From Salinibacterium sp. NK8237 (GTDB taxonomy: Bacteria; Actinomycetota; Actinomycetes; Actinomycetales; Microbacteriaceae): a stretch of 64,000 nt of DNA. The translations under genes were made by a program, and so were the position numbers. The notes beneath the pieces were generated by a model. It saw nothing but the letters and a program-made list of their open reading frames with translations, was not told the origin of the DNA and ran no database searches. Shown here piece after piece: positions 16,170 to 26,215 of this stretch (the first letter of the stretch is position 1; every line of letters begins with the position of its first letter). The stretch is taken from NCBI RefSeq assembly GCF_015864955.1, contig NZ_JADYWE010000003.1, forward strand, positions 186,001 to 250,000, given 5' to 3'.

Positions 16170-17144
16170 GTGAGTAAAGAGAATCCCTTCGGCCAAGTCC
16201 TTGTTGCGCTCATTACGCCCTTCACCTCTGAGGGTGAAGTCGATTGGGCCGATGTAGAGAAGCACATCGATAGCGTGATTAGTTCTGGAGCTGACGGCAT
16301 TGTTGTCACCGGCACCACGGGCGAGACGAGCACGCTCACTGACCCCGAGAAGATCAAACTCGTAGAGGTCGCGAAGTCGGTATCTGCCGGCCGAGCAAAG
16401 ATCATCACGGGCGGTGGCTCAAACGAGACCGCCCACGCGATCGAGCTCTACAAAGCGAGCGAGAAGGCGGGCGCTGATGGCGTCATGATCGTCACGCCGT
16501 ACTACAACAAGCCAACGCAGGCGGGAGTCCTCACCCACTTCCGCATGATCGCGGACGCGACCGACCTGCCCGTGATCATGTACGACATTCCTGGTCGCAC
16601 CGGCATCCCGATCACGTACGAAACCATCCTTCGCGCCGCCAAGCACCCCAACATCCTTGCTGTCAAAGATGCGAAGGGTGACTTCAGCGAGGTGAGCCGT
16701 GTGCTCAACCAGACTGACCTCCTCTACTTTTCTGGCGACGACTCGAACGCTCTGCCTCACATGTCGATTGGTGCTTCTGGGCTCATCGGAGTCACCGCTA
16801 ATATCGCGCCAGCGCCGTACCGTGTGATGGTGGATGCCGTCAATGCGGGGGACCTTGCAACGGCAACGGCCGCCCACCAAGCTCTCGAGCCACTCGTGCG
16901 TGCGGCGATGACCCACGTTCCTGGCACGGTTGCTGCCAAGTACATCCTTCACGGCCTTGGGCGAATTTCGAGCCCGCGCGTGCGCTTGCCGCTCGTCGGT
17001 CCCGAAGACGCTGAGGCAGCCCGTATCGAAGACGAGTTGGCTCTCGTCTCGGGTATCGAGGGGCTCGATCTGTCCAACTTTCGCCCTGACCGCAACGCTG
17101 CGGCTGGGGGAGCCTTGCCCAAAATTGCCGGGGCGACCCGCTAG
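16170..17144 (+). CDS. dapA: 4-hydroxy-tetrahydrodipicolinate synthase
   Basis: A 324-residue Class I aldolase joining pyruvate and aspartate semialdehyde, the first step of the diaminopimelate branch. GTTGETSTL (about 48-56), Tyr138 in VIMYDIPGRTG, and the Schiff-base Lys166 in LAVKDAKGD are all present. The GTG start has TAGCCT (16158-16163) six bases upstream, so it is probably leaderless; this -10 box overlaps the folA stop codon. It precedes rnj by 93 bp. Confidence 0.97.
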   Translation: MSKENPFGQVLVALITPFTSEGEVDWADVEKHIDSVISSGADGIVVTGTTGETSTLTDPEKIKLVEVAKSVSAGRAKIITGGGSNETAHAIELYKASEKAGADGVMIVTPYYNKPTQAGVLTHFRMIADATDLPVIMYDIPGRTGIPITYETILRAAKHPNILAVKDAKGDFSEVSRVLNQTDLLYFSGDDSNALPHMSIGASGLIGVTANIAPAPYRVMVDAVNAGDLATATAAHQALEPLVRAAMTHVPGTVAAKYILHGLGRISSPRVRLPLVGPEDAEAARIEDELALVSGIEGLDLSNFRPDRNAAAGGALPKIAGATR

Positions 17145-17237
17145 GTTCGCCCACGCGGGGTAGGCTCTGCCACGGGCATGGCCCACATTTTTCGCACGGG
17201 GGCTGACGGCCCCACACATCTATCTGCAAGGTACTGA

Positions 17238-18914
17238 ATGCCAGTTTCTATTTTTGATCCGCCCGCGCTTGAGTCGGGAACGCTCCGTGTCACCCCGATC
17301 GGTGGTCTTGGCGAAATCGGTCGCAACATGACCACGTTCGAAATTGACGGCAAGATCCTCATCGTCGACTGTGGCGTGTTGTTCCCCGAGGAGCACCAGC
17401 CCGGAGTCGACCTGATTCTTCCTGACTTCAGCTCGATTCGTGATCGTCTCGACGACATCCTCGGCATTGTGCTCACGCACGGCCACGAGGATCACATCGG
17501 TGCTGTTCCTTATCTCTTGCGCTTGCGCCAAGACATCCCGCTGATCGGATCGACTCTCACGCTCGCGTTGATCGAGGCGAAGCTCAAAGAGCACCGCATC
17601 AAGCCATACACGCTCAACGTCACCGAGGGCCAGAAAGAGAAGATCGGTCCCTTCGACCTCGAGTTCGTGGCCGTGAACCACTCGATCCCGGATGCACTCG
17701 CTGTCGCCATCACGACCGTGGCTGGAACTGTCTTGCACACGGGTGACTTCAAGATGGACCAGTTGCCGCTCGACAACCGCATCACCGATCTTCGTGCGTT
17801 TGCGCGTCTTGGCGAAGCAGGAATCGACCTGTTCCTTTCCGACTCGACCAACGCAGACGTTCCCGGCTTCACCCCCAACGAGCGTGACATCGGCCCTGTG
17901 CTCGAAGCGGTCATTGCTAAGGCTCCTCGACGCGTAATCGTCGCGAGCTTCTCGAGCCACGTGCACCGAGTTCAGCAGGTTCTGGATGCCGCGATCGCTA
18001 ACAACCGCAAGGTAGTCCTGATGGGGCGTTCGATGGTGCGCAACATGGGCATCGCGTCAGACCTGGGGTTCCTCAAGGTGCCCGACGGGGTTCTGTTAGA
18101 CGCCAAGAAAGCCGTCAACTACCCCGACAACCAGCTCGTGTACATGTCCACCGGCAGCCAGGGTGAGCCAATGGCTGTTCTGGCGCGCATGGCCAACATG
18201 GAACACCAGATTGAGGTCGGTAAGGGCGACACTGTCATCCTCGCGTCGAGCCTCATCCCCGGCAACGAGAACGCGGTCTACCGCGTCATCAATGGGCTTA
18301 CGAAGTTGGGTGCCAACGTCGTGCACAAGGCGAACGCCAAGGTGCACGTCTCAGGTCACGCTGCCGCGGGCGAGTTGCTCTACTGCTACAACATTTTGCG
18401 CCCCAAGAACGTGCTGCCAGTTCACGGTGAGTACCGCCACTTGGTCGCAAATGCGAACCTCGCTATTCAGTCAGGCGTGCCCGCCGAAAACACGATCATT
18501 GCCGAAGATGGCACGGTCATTGACCTGAAGGACGGCCACGCGGCTGTTGTTGGTCAGCTTGATGTCGGTTTTGTTTACGTTGATGGCTCAAGCGTTGGCG
18601 AGATCACGGAGGCTGACCTCAAGGATCGCCGCATCCTTGCCGAAGAGGGTTTCATCTCCATTTTCGTTGCAGTCGACCCGCAAACAGGCAAGGTCATCGT
18701 GGGGCCCGAGATCCAGTCTCGTGGCTTCGCAGAAGACGAGGGTGTGTTTGACGCTGTGCTTCCACAGGTGGTGAAGGCGCTGACGGATGCTGCCGAGAAT
18801 GGCACGCGCGATACTCATGCGTTCGCTCAGGTGGTTCGTCGCACGGTGGGGCGTTGGGTCAACACTCAGCACCGTCGCCGGCCGATGATCGTTCCGGTCA
18901 TCATCGAAGCGTAG
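17238..18914 (+). CDS. rnj: ribonuclease J
   Basis: A 558-residue metallo-beta-lactamase/beta-CASP nuclease with endo- and 5'-3' exoribonuclease activity in RNA maturation and decay. The zinc motif HGHEDHIG is at about 81-88, with GDFKMDQLPLDN and LFLSDSTNADVPG following. The C-terminal beta-CASP motif VHVSGHAAAGE is near residue 370. The ATG follows CAAGGTACTGA. It lies directly after dapA, the usual actinobacterial arrangement, and ends at a hairpin terminator. Confidence 0.97.
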   Translation: MPVSIFDPPALESGTLRVTPIGGLGEIGRNMTTFEIDGKILIVDCGVLFPEEHQPGVDLILPDFSSIRDRLDDILGIVLTHGHEDHIGAVPYLLRLRQDIPLIGSTLTLALIEAKLKEHRIKPYTLNVTEGQKEKIGPFDLEFVAVNHSIPDALAVAITTVAGTVLHTGDFKMDQLPLDNRITDLRAFARLGEAGIDLFLSDSTNADVPGFTPNERDIGPVLEAVIAKAPRRVIVASFSSHVHRVQQVLDAAIANNRKVVLMGRSMVRNMGIASDLGFLKVPDGVLLDAKKAVNYPDNQLVYMSTGSQGEPMAVLARMANMEHQIEVGKGDTVILASSLIPGNENAVYRVINGLTKLGANVVHKANAKVHVSGHAAAGELLYCYNILRPKNVLPVHGEYRHLVANANLAIQSGVPAENTIIAEDGTVIDLKDGHAAVVGQLDVGFVYVDGSSVGEITEADLKDRRILAEEGFISIFVAVDPQTGKVIVGPEIQSRGFAEDEGVFDAVLPQVVKALTDAAENGTRDTHAFAQVVRRTVGRWVNTQHRRRPMIVPVIIEA

Positions 18915-18923
18915 GTTTTATGG

Positions 18924-18953
18924 ATGGCGCGGCGGCTTCGGCTTCCGCGCCAT
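18924..18953 (+). terminator. hairpin terminator after rnj
   Basis: ATGGCGCGG (18924-18932) pairs perfectly with CCGCGCCAT (18945-18953) around a 12-base loop, nine bases after the rnj stop codon. Confidence 0.8.
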
Positions 18954-19111
18954 TTGTGTGCCCGGACTCTTTGCTCTGTGACCCCGTCTCGTCGGGGCCT
19001 TAGACGTCTGCACGATGGCACACGATGGGCTTGTTTTTCTGTGCTCGAGATGGTGTGATGTGAAGATTGCTCGGCTGTGTCGGCTGAGCGTCTTCAGAGT
19101 CGGGATGTCAC

Positions 19112-20080
19112 ATGAGTGTTGCGCGCAGGTGGGTCTTTCCCATCATCCGGATGATCATTTTTGCCATTATCGCCGCAGCGCTCGTGAAATTTGCTTTCTT
19201 CGGCGATGCCCTGACTGCCGACAGCCTCGAGTATCCAACGGTGGCGATTGAAGAACAGCACTATGAAGTGGTGACGGGAACGATCACCAACGATGTGGAG
19301 CTGACCGGGAGTATCGCCGCGGCCGCTGCAGTGCCCATTCCTGCAACGCTCTCGGGTGAGGTGCGCGAAGTTGCCGTGTCGGCCGGACAATCGGTGAAGA
19401 AGGGGCAGGAGATCCTGAAGCTGCGGGCTGAAGTGGCCAATTCCGATGGCACATCGGGAACTCAATGGAAAATCGTTGAGGCACCGGCAACAGGCAAGCT
19501 CGCCGACTTCACTGCTCTCGTGGGCTCATCGTTTCAGGTGGGCTCTCCGGTCGGGAACGTTGCGCCACCGTCCTATATTGTGAGCGGAACTGTGCCGTCA
19601 GAACAGCTCTATCGTCTCGTGGATCGTCCAGAAGAGGCGAGCGTCGCGATCAACGGTGGTCCGACGCCATTTACGTGCACGGGGCTCAGCATCGCGTTTG
19701 CTAGCGGCGACGAATCCGGTGCGGAAGCATCATCCGGGCCAACAGTGTCGTGCACAGTGCCGAGTGACGTCGTGGTCTTTCCCGGGCTCACCGCTGACAT
19801 CACGATCGCAGGCGGGATTGCCGAAGACGTCATGGTCGTGCCGATCACCGCAGTGGAAGGCACTGCGCTTTCCGGCATCGTTCACTTCGTGATGCCCGAT
19901 GGTACGACGGAGGAGCGAGAGGTCGTTCTCGGGCTGAACGACGGTATTAACGTCGAAGTAGTCTCTGGAGTCGACGTGGGAGACACCATCTTGCAGTTCG
20001 TGCCTGGCGCTGAGGCGACCGGCGATGAAGCCTTGCCAGACAACTGTTACTACGAGGGCACTGAAGTGGTGTGCTACTAA
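19112..20080 (+). CDS. membrane fusion protein of a MacA-like exporter
   Basis: A 322-residue HlyD/MacA-type adaptor. One N-terminal membrane anchor (about 10-30) is followed by a lipoyl-like half (VPIPATLSGEVREVAVSAGQSVKKGQEILKL, split here by position only), a second biotinyl-like region, and a beta-barrel part (GLTADITIAGGIAEDVMVVPITAV). The exported part carries four cysteines, two of them in the C-terminal DNCYYEGTEVVCY, so disulfides are likely. The next two genes follow with start/stop overlaps. It probably couples an ABC pump to the cell surface; the cargo is unknown. Confidence 0.85.
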   Translation: MSVARRWVFPIIRMIIFAIIAAALVKFAFFGDALTADSLEYPTVAIEEQHYEVVTGTITNDVELTGSIAAAAAVPIPATLSGEVREVAVSAGQSVKKGQEILKLRAEVANSDGTSGTQWKIVEAPATGKLADFTALVGSSFQVGSPVGNVAPPSYIVSGTVPSEQLYRLVDRPEEASVAINGGPTPFTCTGLSIAFASGDESGAEASSGPTVSCTVPSDVVVFPGLTADITIAGGIAEDVMVVPITAVEGTALSGIVHFVMPDGTTEEREVVLGLNDGINVEVVSGVDVGDTILQFVPGAEATGDEALPDNCYYEGTEVVCY

Positions 20081-20805
20081 TGCCATTGCTCTCGCTTGAC
20101 GCCGTAACGCGCTCGGTCGAGTTGCCTGATTTCTCGACGCTGGAGATTCTCAAAGGAATCACTCTCAATGTCGAGGTGGGCGACCACATCAGCATTGTGG
20201 GGCGTTCGGGTTCCGGAAAGTCCACCCTGCTCAATCTTCTCGGCCTCATCGACAACCCCACCAGTGGTCGCATCGTGTTCGACGGTGAACCGCTCGAGAA
20301 GCTCGCCGGCAGCAAACGCGACCGCAAGCGCGGCAGAGATGTCGGTTTCATCTTTCAGCAGTTCAATCTCTTGGCCGGTCGCACCGCTCTCGAAAATGTA
20401 ATGACCCCTTTGCTCTATGCCTCCGGGCGCCAATTTTGGCGACGTAAAGCTATCGCCGCAGAGATGCTCGACCGCGTCGGGCTTGGCGACCGGATGGCCT
20501 CGATGCCTGAAAAGCTCTCGGGTGGTGAACAACAACGTGTCGCTATCGCACGCGCTCTTGTTCGCAGCCCCCGCCTGATCCTCGCCGACGAACCGACCGG
20601 TGCTCTGGATGTCGAAACAGGCAAAACGGTGATGGCTTTGCTGGATGACGTTGCTGAGCAATCAGGCGCGGCTCTCATCACCATCACGCACGACCCGAAT
20701 GTCGCAGCGCTGGCCCGCCGGCACTACCGCCTCGACGGTGGGGTGTTGGAAGCTATTGATGTGCGCAAAATGCTCGCCGCGAGTCTGCCGGAGGCTGCGC
20801 TATGA
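20080..20805 (+). CDS. ABC transporter ATP-binding protein (MacB/LolD type)
   Basis: A 241-residue ATPase. Walker [10 protein letters not shown] lies at about 41-49, the Q-loop is in FIFQQFNLL, the signature is [15 protein letters not shown], and Walker B plus the catalytic Glu are in [12 protein letters not shown]. The sequence type is that of MacB, LolD and FtsE exporters. The ATG at 20080 overlaps the stop of the adaptor gene (TAATG). It energises the permease encoded next. Confidence 0.94.
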   Translation: MPLLSLDAVTRSVELPDFSTLEILKGITLNVEVGDHISIVGRSGSGKSTLLNLLGLIDNPTSGRIVFDGEPLEKLAGSKRDRKRGRDVGFIFQQFNLLAGRTALENVMTPLLYASGRQFWRRKAIAAEMLDRVGLGDRMASMPEKLSGGEQQRVAIARALVRSPRLILADEPTGALDVETGKTVMALLDDVAEQSGAALITITHDPNVAALARRHYRLDGGVLEAIDVRKMLAASLPEAAL

Positions 20806-22202
20806 GCTGGTGGCGCAAGAAAAAGCCTGCGGATTCACCGGCTGAGCCTGTGGAGGCACCGAGCGAGCCCGCGGAACCACCGATCGAGCCTGCGGGACTG
20901 ACGGCCGGGCCCGCGACATCCGCTGAACTCGTTGCACGCCCGAGTTCTGAGCTTGCCGTAATTCGTCAGGAGCCTCGCGGTGCCGTGGTCAGCGGTGTCG
21001 TTGGCGCAGTGGTTGAAGCGTGGGATGAGGTGCGCATCAATCGCACCCGTGTCTTGTTGAGCCTGATCGGGATTGGTGTCGCGGTGTGCGCGCTCGCCAC
21101 TGTCGTGGGTGCGGGTACCGTGTTCGGCCAAGCCCAGACGGAACAGTTTGAGCGGGGCAGTGGTCGCCCCGCAACGCTTGCCGTGTATCCGCCGTACCAA
21201 GAAGGCGGAACGCAGAATCTTGATACAGCCACTTTCGTGGCCAGCTTGGAAAGCATCATCGATCGCTACCAGATCAGTCACGCGACACCGCTATTGCGGG
21301 GGGATATCACTGCCAACCTCGTCAATGGCACGCAGTTCACGGCTGTGCAGGGAGTGAGCGCTGCCTATGGCGTTATGCATCGCGTCGAGCTGGGTGAGGG
21401 GCGTTGGCTCACTGAGGAGGATGCGAACCGGCTAGCTCCTGCCGTTGTAATCAACGACGAGTTTTATGACGCGCTGGGTCGCCCCGATCTGCGCACCCAC
21501 CCGACTATCGAGTTGGAAGGGGAAACCGCTACTACTGCCGTCGTAGTGGGAGTCTTCTTGCCCCAACCGTTTTCTACCGGGCTCACCCTCTCGATGCTGG
21601 CGGAACCATTCCGGGCTCTCATCGGAACCTCAGCGGGGCAGCAAACAGATATCAGCTATGAATTGTGGGTTCCCGAAGAACAATCTGCGCAACTGCAAGA
21701 CATCATCACGCGTGACATGCTCGGCGACTTTGGGGAAGGGTGGACGGCGAACGTCAACCGAAATGACTATCTCGCCTGGGGTGGGCCCAGCCCGCTCGAG
21801 CCCCTGCAATGGGTCATCGGTGGCATCGCCGGCCTGATACTGCTCCTCGGTGGACTCGGACTCGTCAACATCTCTCTCGTGACCGTCAAGTACCGCGTAC
21901 GGGAAATTGGTGTTCGCCGCGCATTTGGGGCCACCGCCGGTCGTGTCTTCTTCGCCGTGATGATGGAAAGCGTCGTCGCGACGGTTGCCGCCGGTGTCAT
22001 CGGTGTCGCCCTCGCGATCGTGATCGTCCAGAATCCGTCGGTGCAAGAGCTGATCGCTCCCGGGGTTCAAGATCTTCCCCCGTTCCCGCTGGAGGCAGCG
22101 TTGATCGCGCTCGCGGCATCCGCGGCGGTAGGAGCTTTAGCGGGTTTGATGCCTGCTCTCGTGGCAGTCAGAGTGAAAGTCATTGATGCAATTCGCTACT
22201 AG
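20802..22202 (+). CDS. ABC transporter permease (MacB/FtsX type)
   Basis: A 466-residue permease. A Pro/Glu/Ala-rich cytoplasmic tail of about 65 residues comes first, then one membrane span (about 88-110), a large extracytoplasmic domain (to about 335), and three C-terminal spans with the FtsX-like segment VKYRVREIGVRRAFGAT. The start overlaps the ATPase gene by four bases (ATGA). With the two genes upstream it forms a complete MacAB-like efflux operon, inserted between rnj and ftsK. Cargo could be a drug, peptide or lipid; the sequence does not say which. Confidence 0.92.
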   Translation: MSWWRKKKPADSPAEPVEAPSEPAEPPIEPAGLTAGPATSAELVARPSSELAVIRQEPRGAVVSGVVGAVVEAWDEVRINRTRVLLSLIGIGVAVCALATVVGAGTVFGQAQTEQFERGSGRPATLAVYPPYQEGGTQNLDTATFVASLESIIDRYQISHATPLLRGDITANLVNGTQFTAVQGVSAAYGVMHRVELGEGRWLTEEDANRLAPAVVINDEFYDALGRPDLRTHPTIELEGETATTAVVVGVFLPQPFSTGLTLSMLAEPFRALIGTSAGQQTDISYELWVPEEQSAQLQDIITRDMLGDFGEGWTANVNRNDYLAWGGPSPLEPLQWVIGGIAGLILLLGGLGLVNISLVTVKYRVREIGVRRAFGATAGRVFFAVMMESVVATVAAGVIGVALAIVIVQNPSVQELIAPGVQDLPPFPLEAALIALAASAAVGALAGLMPALVAVRVKVIDAIRY

Positions 22203-22276
22203 GGCTGCCGATCGCAGAGCGGGCGTGATGAGTGTCGCTGCCTTGCTCTGACAGAGGCGCCCGGTAGCGTTGAATT

Positions 22277-25036
22277 ATGGCTACGCGTACATCGTCGACC
22301 TCGCGCTCGGGTGCGTCGAAACCGCGCGCCAGAAACACGACGAATAAGACTCAAGCAACGAAACGATTGCCTCGCGGCAAGACGCCTCCGGTCGAGCCGG
22401 AAGGCCCTCTCACCAAGCTCTGGCTCGCACTCGCGCACATGGTCGGTGGTGCGTTCCGAGTTTTCGGTCGTGAAGAGCTCACTAAAGATGAGCGTCGCGA
22501 CGGCGTACCCTTTCTCTTCTTTGTGCTCGCGATTGTTGGCGCCGTCGTGGAGTGGTTTAACCCCACCGATTCGGTAGCGATCGCCCTCGACGCGTATACC
22601 TTCGGTGGCCTCGTCGGTCGCGTGGCCTTCGCGCTGCCCGTTATCTTGCTGCTCTTGGCAATTTGGATGTTCCGGCATCCGTCAAGCGTTCATGACAATG
22701 GCCGAATCGGCATCGGCCTCAGCATTCTTATCGTGACTGTTGCGGCGCTGTGTCATGTCTATAGCAGCCAGCCGCATCCCTCCGAGGGCGCCGAGGCAAT
22801 TGCTCGTGCCGGGGGAGTATTCGGGTGGCTTCTGGCCAATCCGCTGCTCTGGCTAGGCGGCATGTGGCTTGCAGTGCCGTTGATCGTGCTTTTGCTCGTG
22901 CTCTCCCTCTTCATTGTTACCAAGACCCCGCCAAACCGGCTTCCTTCGCGACTGCGTGAGCTTTACGCGTACCTCTTCGGCGCGCAGCTGCAGTCAGATG
23001 AAGAACGGGCCGCGGCGAAGAATTCGACGGGAACCAACAAGAACGATTCGGTTCAATTCGGTTCGTTGACAGACATCGGGCTTGGCGATGTCAACGACAC
23101 GGGATCCTTGCCGTGGTGGCGCCGTAACAAGTCTCAGCAGACAGAAGACAAGGCATTCGACAGTCCCGTCATCTCGCGCGATCAGCCGACCGAGGTCGTC
23201 GCTCCCGTGTCAAAGCCATCAGTTGCTCCAGTTCAGCCGCCGGCAGCAAAAGATCTCACCAAAAAAGAAGACGAGTTTGGCGTCGAGCTGCTCGAAGATC
23301 TCCTCAAAGCAGAAGACGCGGTCAAGAAGTACGCGACCGGAGAAGTGGATGCCGCAGCCACCGGTGTGCGCGACGACGGCCCGGGTATTCTGCCCGGTTT
23401 CACGACCAAGGCCAGCGAAAAGGGCAATGCGGGCGAGTTCGATGGCCCGCACGAGACGACCCCGCAGTCCAACGCGGTGTATCGCCTTCCTCAGGCTGTC
23501 ATGCTCTCGGCGGGAACCCCACCGAAGTCGCGCTCGGCCGCAAACGACGAAGTAGTCGCAGCGATCACCGAAGTGCTCAAGCAGTTCAGCGTGGATGCAA
23601 CGGTCACTGGTTTCAGTCGCGGTCCCTCGGTTACGCGCTATGAGCTTGAACTTGGTCCTGGCGTGAAGGTGGAGCGCGTTACCGCGCTCGCCCGCAACAT
23701 CAGCTACGCGGTTGCGAGCAACGAGGTCAACATCCTGTCGCCCATTCCGGGCAAGAGCGCTATCGGCGTTGAGATCCCGAATAAGGACCGCGAGATTGTG
23801 TCGCTCGGCGACGTACTACGTTCGAGCGCAAGCACGAAGAGCGAACACCCCATGACTATTGGTCTCGGCAAAGATGTCGAGGGCGGGTTCGTTGTTGCTA
23901 ACCTCGCCAAAATGCCCCACCTTTTGGTTGCTGGTTCGACCGGTTCGGGTAAGTCGAGTTTTGTGAACTCAATGATCACTTCGGTGCTGATGCGGGCTAA
24001 GCCTGCCGAAGTCCGCATGGTTCTCATCGACCCCAAGCGTGTCGAGCTCTCGATCTACGCTGGCGTTCCGCACCTCATTACTCCCATCATCACGAACCCG
24101 AAAAAGGCTGCAGAAGCTCTTGCGTGGGTCGTGAAAGAGATGGATATGCGTTACGACGACCTGGCAAGTTTCGGGTTCCGTCACATCGACGACTTCAACC
24201 GTGCAGTGATCGCTGATGAGATCAAGCTTCCCGAGGGTAGCCAACGCAAGCTCAAGCCCTATCCCTACCTGCTGATCGTCGTTGATGAGCTCGCTGACCT
24301 GATGATGGTCGCGCCGCGCGATGTTGAAGACTCGATTGTGCGCATTACACAACTGGCGCGTGCATCAGGAATCCACCTCGTGCTTGCTACCCAGCGCCCC
24401 AGCGTCGACGTCGTCACCGGTCTTATCAAGGCAAACGTGCCCTCGCGGCTCGCCTTCGCGGTGTCGAGCATGACGGACTCTCGCGTGATCCTCGACCAGC
24501 CAGGTGCAGACAAGCTCATTGGTCAGGGAGACGCGCTCTTCTTGCCCATGGGTGCTTCCAAGGCCATTCGCGTTCAAGGAGCGTGGGTTCCTGAAAGCGA
24601 AATTGCCGAGATCGTGAAGCACGTAATTGCTCAGGCAGAGCCTGAGTACCGCAATGATGTCGCTGTAGTCGCTGAGAAGAAGCAGATTGATGCTGACATT
24701 GGGGATGACATTGATGTGCTGCTGGCGGCGACAGAGCTCATTGTCAGTACACAGTTCGGTTCTACCTCGATGTTGCAGCGCAAACTGCGTGTGGGGTTTG
24801 CCAAAGCCGGCCGGCTGATGGACCTGCTTGAGTCGCGTGAGATCGTTGGCCCATCCGAAGGGTCCAAGGCTCGAGACGTGCTCGTATCGGCTGAACAACT
24901 GCCTGCGGTGCTCGCTCGACTCCGGGGAGAAGACGAGCCGGGTCCTGTCGACGCGGTAGAAGAGTCTCTCAGCGGATACGATGAAGTAGAAAGCGCCTCA
25001 GACGAGGACGCCTGGAACTTGACCGATCGGGAGTGA
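22277..25036 (+). CDS. ftsK: FtsK/SpoIIIE DNA translocase
   Basis: A 919-residue septal DNA pump. Four or so membrane spans occupy about residues 70-220. A charged linker of about 200 residues follows, then the motor with Walker [10 protein letters not shown] (about 551-560) and Walker [16 protein letters not shown] winged-helix gamma domain ([30 protein letters not shown]) at the C-terminus reads DNA polarity. TAGCGT (22265-22270) is six bases before the ATG, so the mRNA is probably leaderless. It is followed closely by pgsA and cinA, the usual actinobacterial cluster. Confidence 0.97.
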   Translation: MATRTSSTSRSGASKPRARNTTNKTQATKRLPRGKTPPVEPEGPLTKLWLALAHMVGGAFRVFGREELTKDERRDGVPFLFFVLAIVGAVVEWFNPTDSVAIALDAYTFGGLVGRVAFALPVILLLLAIWMFRHPSSVHDNGRIGIGLSILIVTVAALCHVYSSQPHPSEGAEAIARAGGVFGWLLANPLLWLGGMWLAVPLIVLLLVLSLFIVTKTPPNRLPSRLRELYAYLFGAQLQSDEERAAAKNSTGTNKNDSVQFGSLTDIGLGDVNDTGSLPWWRRNKSQQTEDKAFDSPVISRDQPTEVVAPVSKPSVAPVQPPAAKDLTKKEDEFGVELLEDLLKAEDAVKKYATGEVDAAATGVRDDGPGILPGFTTKASEKGNAGEFDGPHETTPQSNAVYRLPQAVMLSAGTPPKSRSAANDEVVAAITEVLKQFSVDATVTGFSRGPSVTRYELELGPGVKVERVTALARNISYAVASNEVNILSPIPGKSAIGVEIPNKDREIVSLGDVLRSSASTKSEHPMTIGLGKDVEGGFVVANLAKMPHLLVAGSTGSGKSSFVNSMITSVLMRAKPAEVRMVLIDPKRVELSIYAGVPHLITPIITNPKKAAEALAWVVKEMDMRYDDLASFGFRHIDDFNRAVIADEIKLPEGSQRKLKPYPYLLIVVDELADLMMVAPRDVEDSIVRITQLARASGIHLVLATQRPSVDVVTGLIKANVPSRLAFAVSSMTDSRVILDQPGADKLIGQGDALFLPMGASKAIRVQGAWVPESEIAEIVKHVIAQAEPEYRNDVAVVAEKKQIDADIGDDIDVLLAATELIVSTQFGSTSMLQRKLRVGFAKAGRLMDLLESREIVGPSEGSKARDVLVSAEQLPAVLARLRGEDEPGPVDAVEESLSGYDEVESASDEDAWNLTDRE

Positions 25037-25040
25037 TCGC

Positions 25041-25697
25041 GTGGGCGACCAACCAGTTTCTGAATCCGCTCCGCCCCATCGCGCCAACGCATTTCGTGGC
25101 CGCATGATTCGCAAGGGTGACACTCCGGCATCGAACGCGAATATCGCCAACATCATCACGGTTGTGCGTATATTCCTCGCTCCGCTCTTCATCTGGATGC
25201 TGCTGCTTGATGACGGCGAGATGGGGCTCATCCGCTACTTGGCGGCAGCGCTCTTCATCTTCGCCATCGTTACCGACACGGTCGACGGCCAGCTGGCGCG
25301 GGGGCGAAACCTCATCACGAACGTCGGGATCATCCTCGATCCCATCGCCGACAAAATCCTCACCGGTGGCGCTCTCGTCGCCCTGTCGATTCTGGGCGAG
25401 CTGCCATGGTGGATCACGATTCTCATCCTCGTTCGCGAGTTCGGCATCACGATCTACCGTTTCGCCGTGCTGTCGAAGGTCGTTGTTCCGGCCTCCCGCG
25501 GGGGCAAATTGAAGACAGTTCTGCAGGCCGTCGCAATTTCCCTCTTCCTAGTGCCGCTGTTCACCGTGCTCGGCTCGTGGGTCCTCTGGCTCAACTGGTT
25601 CGTCATGGCAATCGCTGTGGTGCTCACCGTGTACACCGGCATCGAATACCTGTGGCAAGCATGGCGCCACACCCGCAAAACCAACTCAGGAGCGTGA
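25041..25697 (+). CDS. pgsA: CDP-diacylglycerol-glycerol-3-phosphate 3-phosphatidyltransferase
   Basis: A 218-residue membrane enzyme that commits CDP-diacylglycerol to phosphatidylglycerol synthesis. The CDP-alcohol phosphotransferase signature D-x2-DG-x2-AR-x8-G-x3-D-x3-D is fully present, from DTVDGQLARGR to LDPIADK (about residues 75-100). Several hydrophobic spans surround it. The GTG start lies four bases after the ftsK stop, with GGGAGTG as ribosome site. Tight spacing to ftsK and cinA indicates an operon. Confidence 0.93.
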   Translation: MGDQPVSESAPPHRANAFRGRMIRKGDTPASNANIANIITVVRIFLAPLFIWMLLLDDGEMGLIRYLAAALFIFAIVTDTVDGQLARGRNLITNVGIILDPIADKILTGGALVALSILGELPWWITILILVREFGITIYRFAVLSKVVVPASRGGKLKTVLQAVAISLFLVPLFTVLGSWVLWLNWFVMAIAVVLTVYTGIEYLWQAWRHTRKTNSGA

Positions 25698-25707
25698 CCC
25701 TTCCCCA

Positions 25708-26205
25708 GTGACTACTGAAGAACTCGCCACAAAAATTGTGGCGATTCTCACCGAACAACGACAAACCCTTGCTCTAGCCGAGTCCTTGACGGGAGGTCTG
25801 TTGTGCGCGTCGCTCGTGGCAGTGCCTGGTGCATCCGCTGTGCTCAACGGGGCAGTGGTGGCCTACAACACCGCCATCAAACATCAGGTTCTGGGCGTAG
25901 ACGCGAGCCTTCTCGCAATCCATGGCACGGTGCATCCGGATGTCGCGGCCTACATGGCCACCGGAGCGCGCGAGGTTCTCGGAGTAGGCGAGCAACAGGC
26001 GTACTTCGGATTGGCAACGACGGGGGTCGCAGGGCCTGACTCCCACGAGGGCAAGCCGCCCGGAACCGTGTTCATCGGTTTCGCGGCCACTGGCTTCGTC
26101 GAGACGAGAGATTTCCAGTTTGCAGGAGATCGTCATGAGATCCGTCAGCAGGCTGTTCAGGCCGCGCTGCAGTGCCTGTACGACTACCTCACTTCAGACC
26201 ACTAA
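25708..26205 (+). CDS. cinA: CinA C-terminal-domain protein (nicotinamide-nucleotide amidase)
   Basis: A 165-residue protein consisting only of the CinA C-terminal (PncC) domain, which deamidates NMN. Marks are ALAESLTGGLLCASLVAVPGAS (about 20-41), YNTAIKHQVLGV and TTGVAGPDSHEGKPPGTVFIG. The GTG start is ten bases after pgsA. In related genomes clgR usually follows; here a two-component system comes instead, convergent and only ten bases away. Confidence 0.93.
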   Translation: MTTEELATKIVAILTEQRQTLALAESLTGGLLCASLVAVPGASAVLNGAVVAYNTAIKHQVLGVDASLLAIHGTVHPDVAAYMATGAREVLGVGEQQAYFGLATTGVAGPDSHEGKPPGTVFIGFAATGFVETRDFQFAGDRHEIRQQAVQAALQCLYDYLTSDH

Positions 26206-26215
26206 AGATCAGTTA

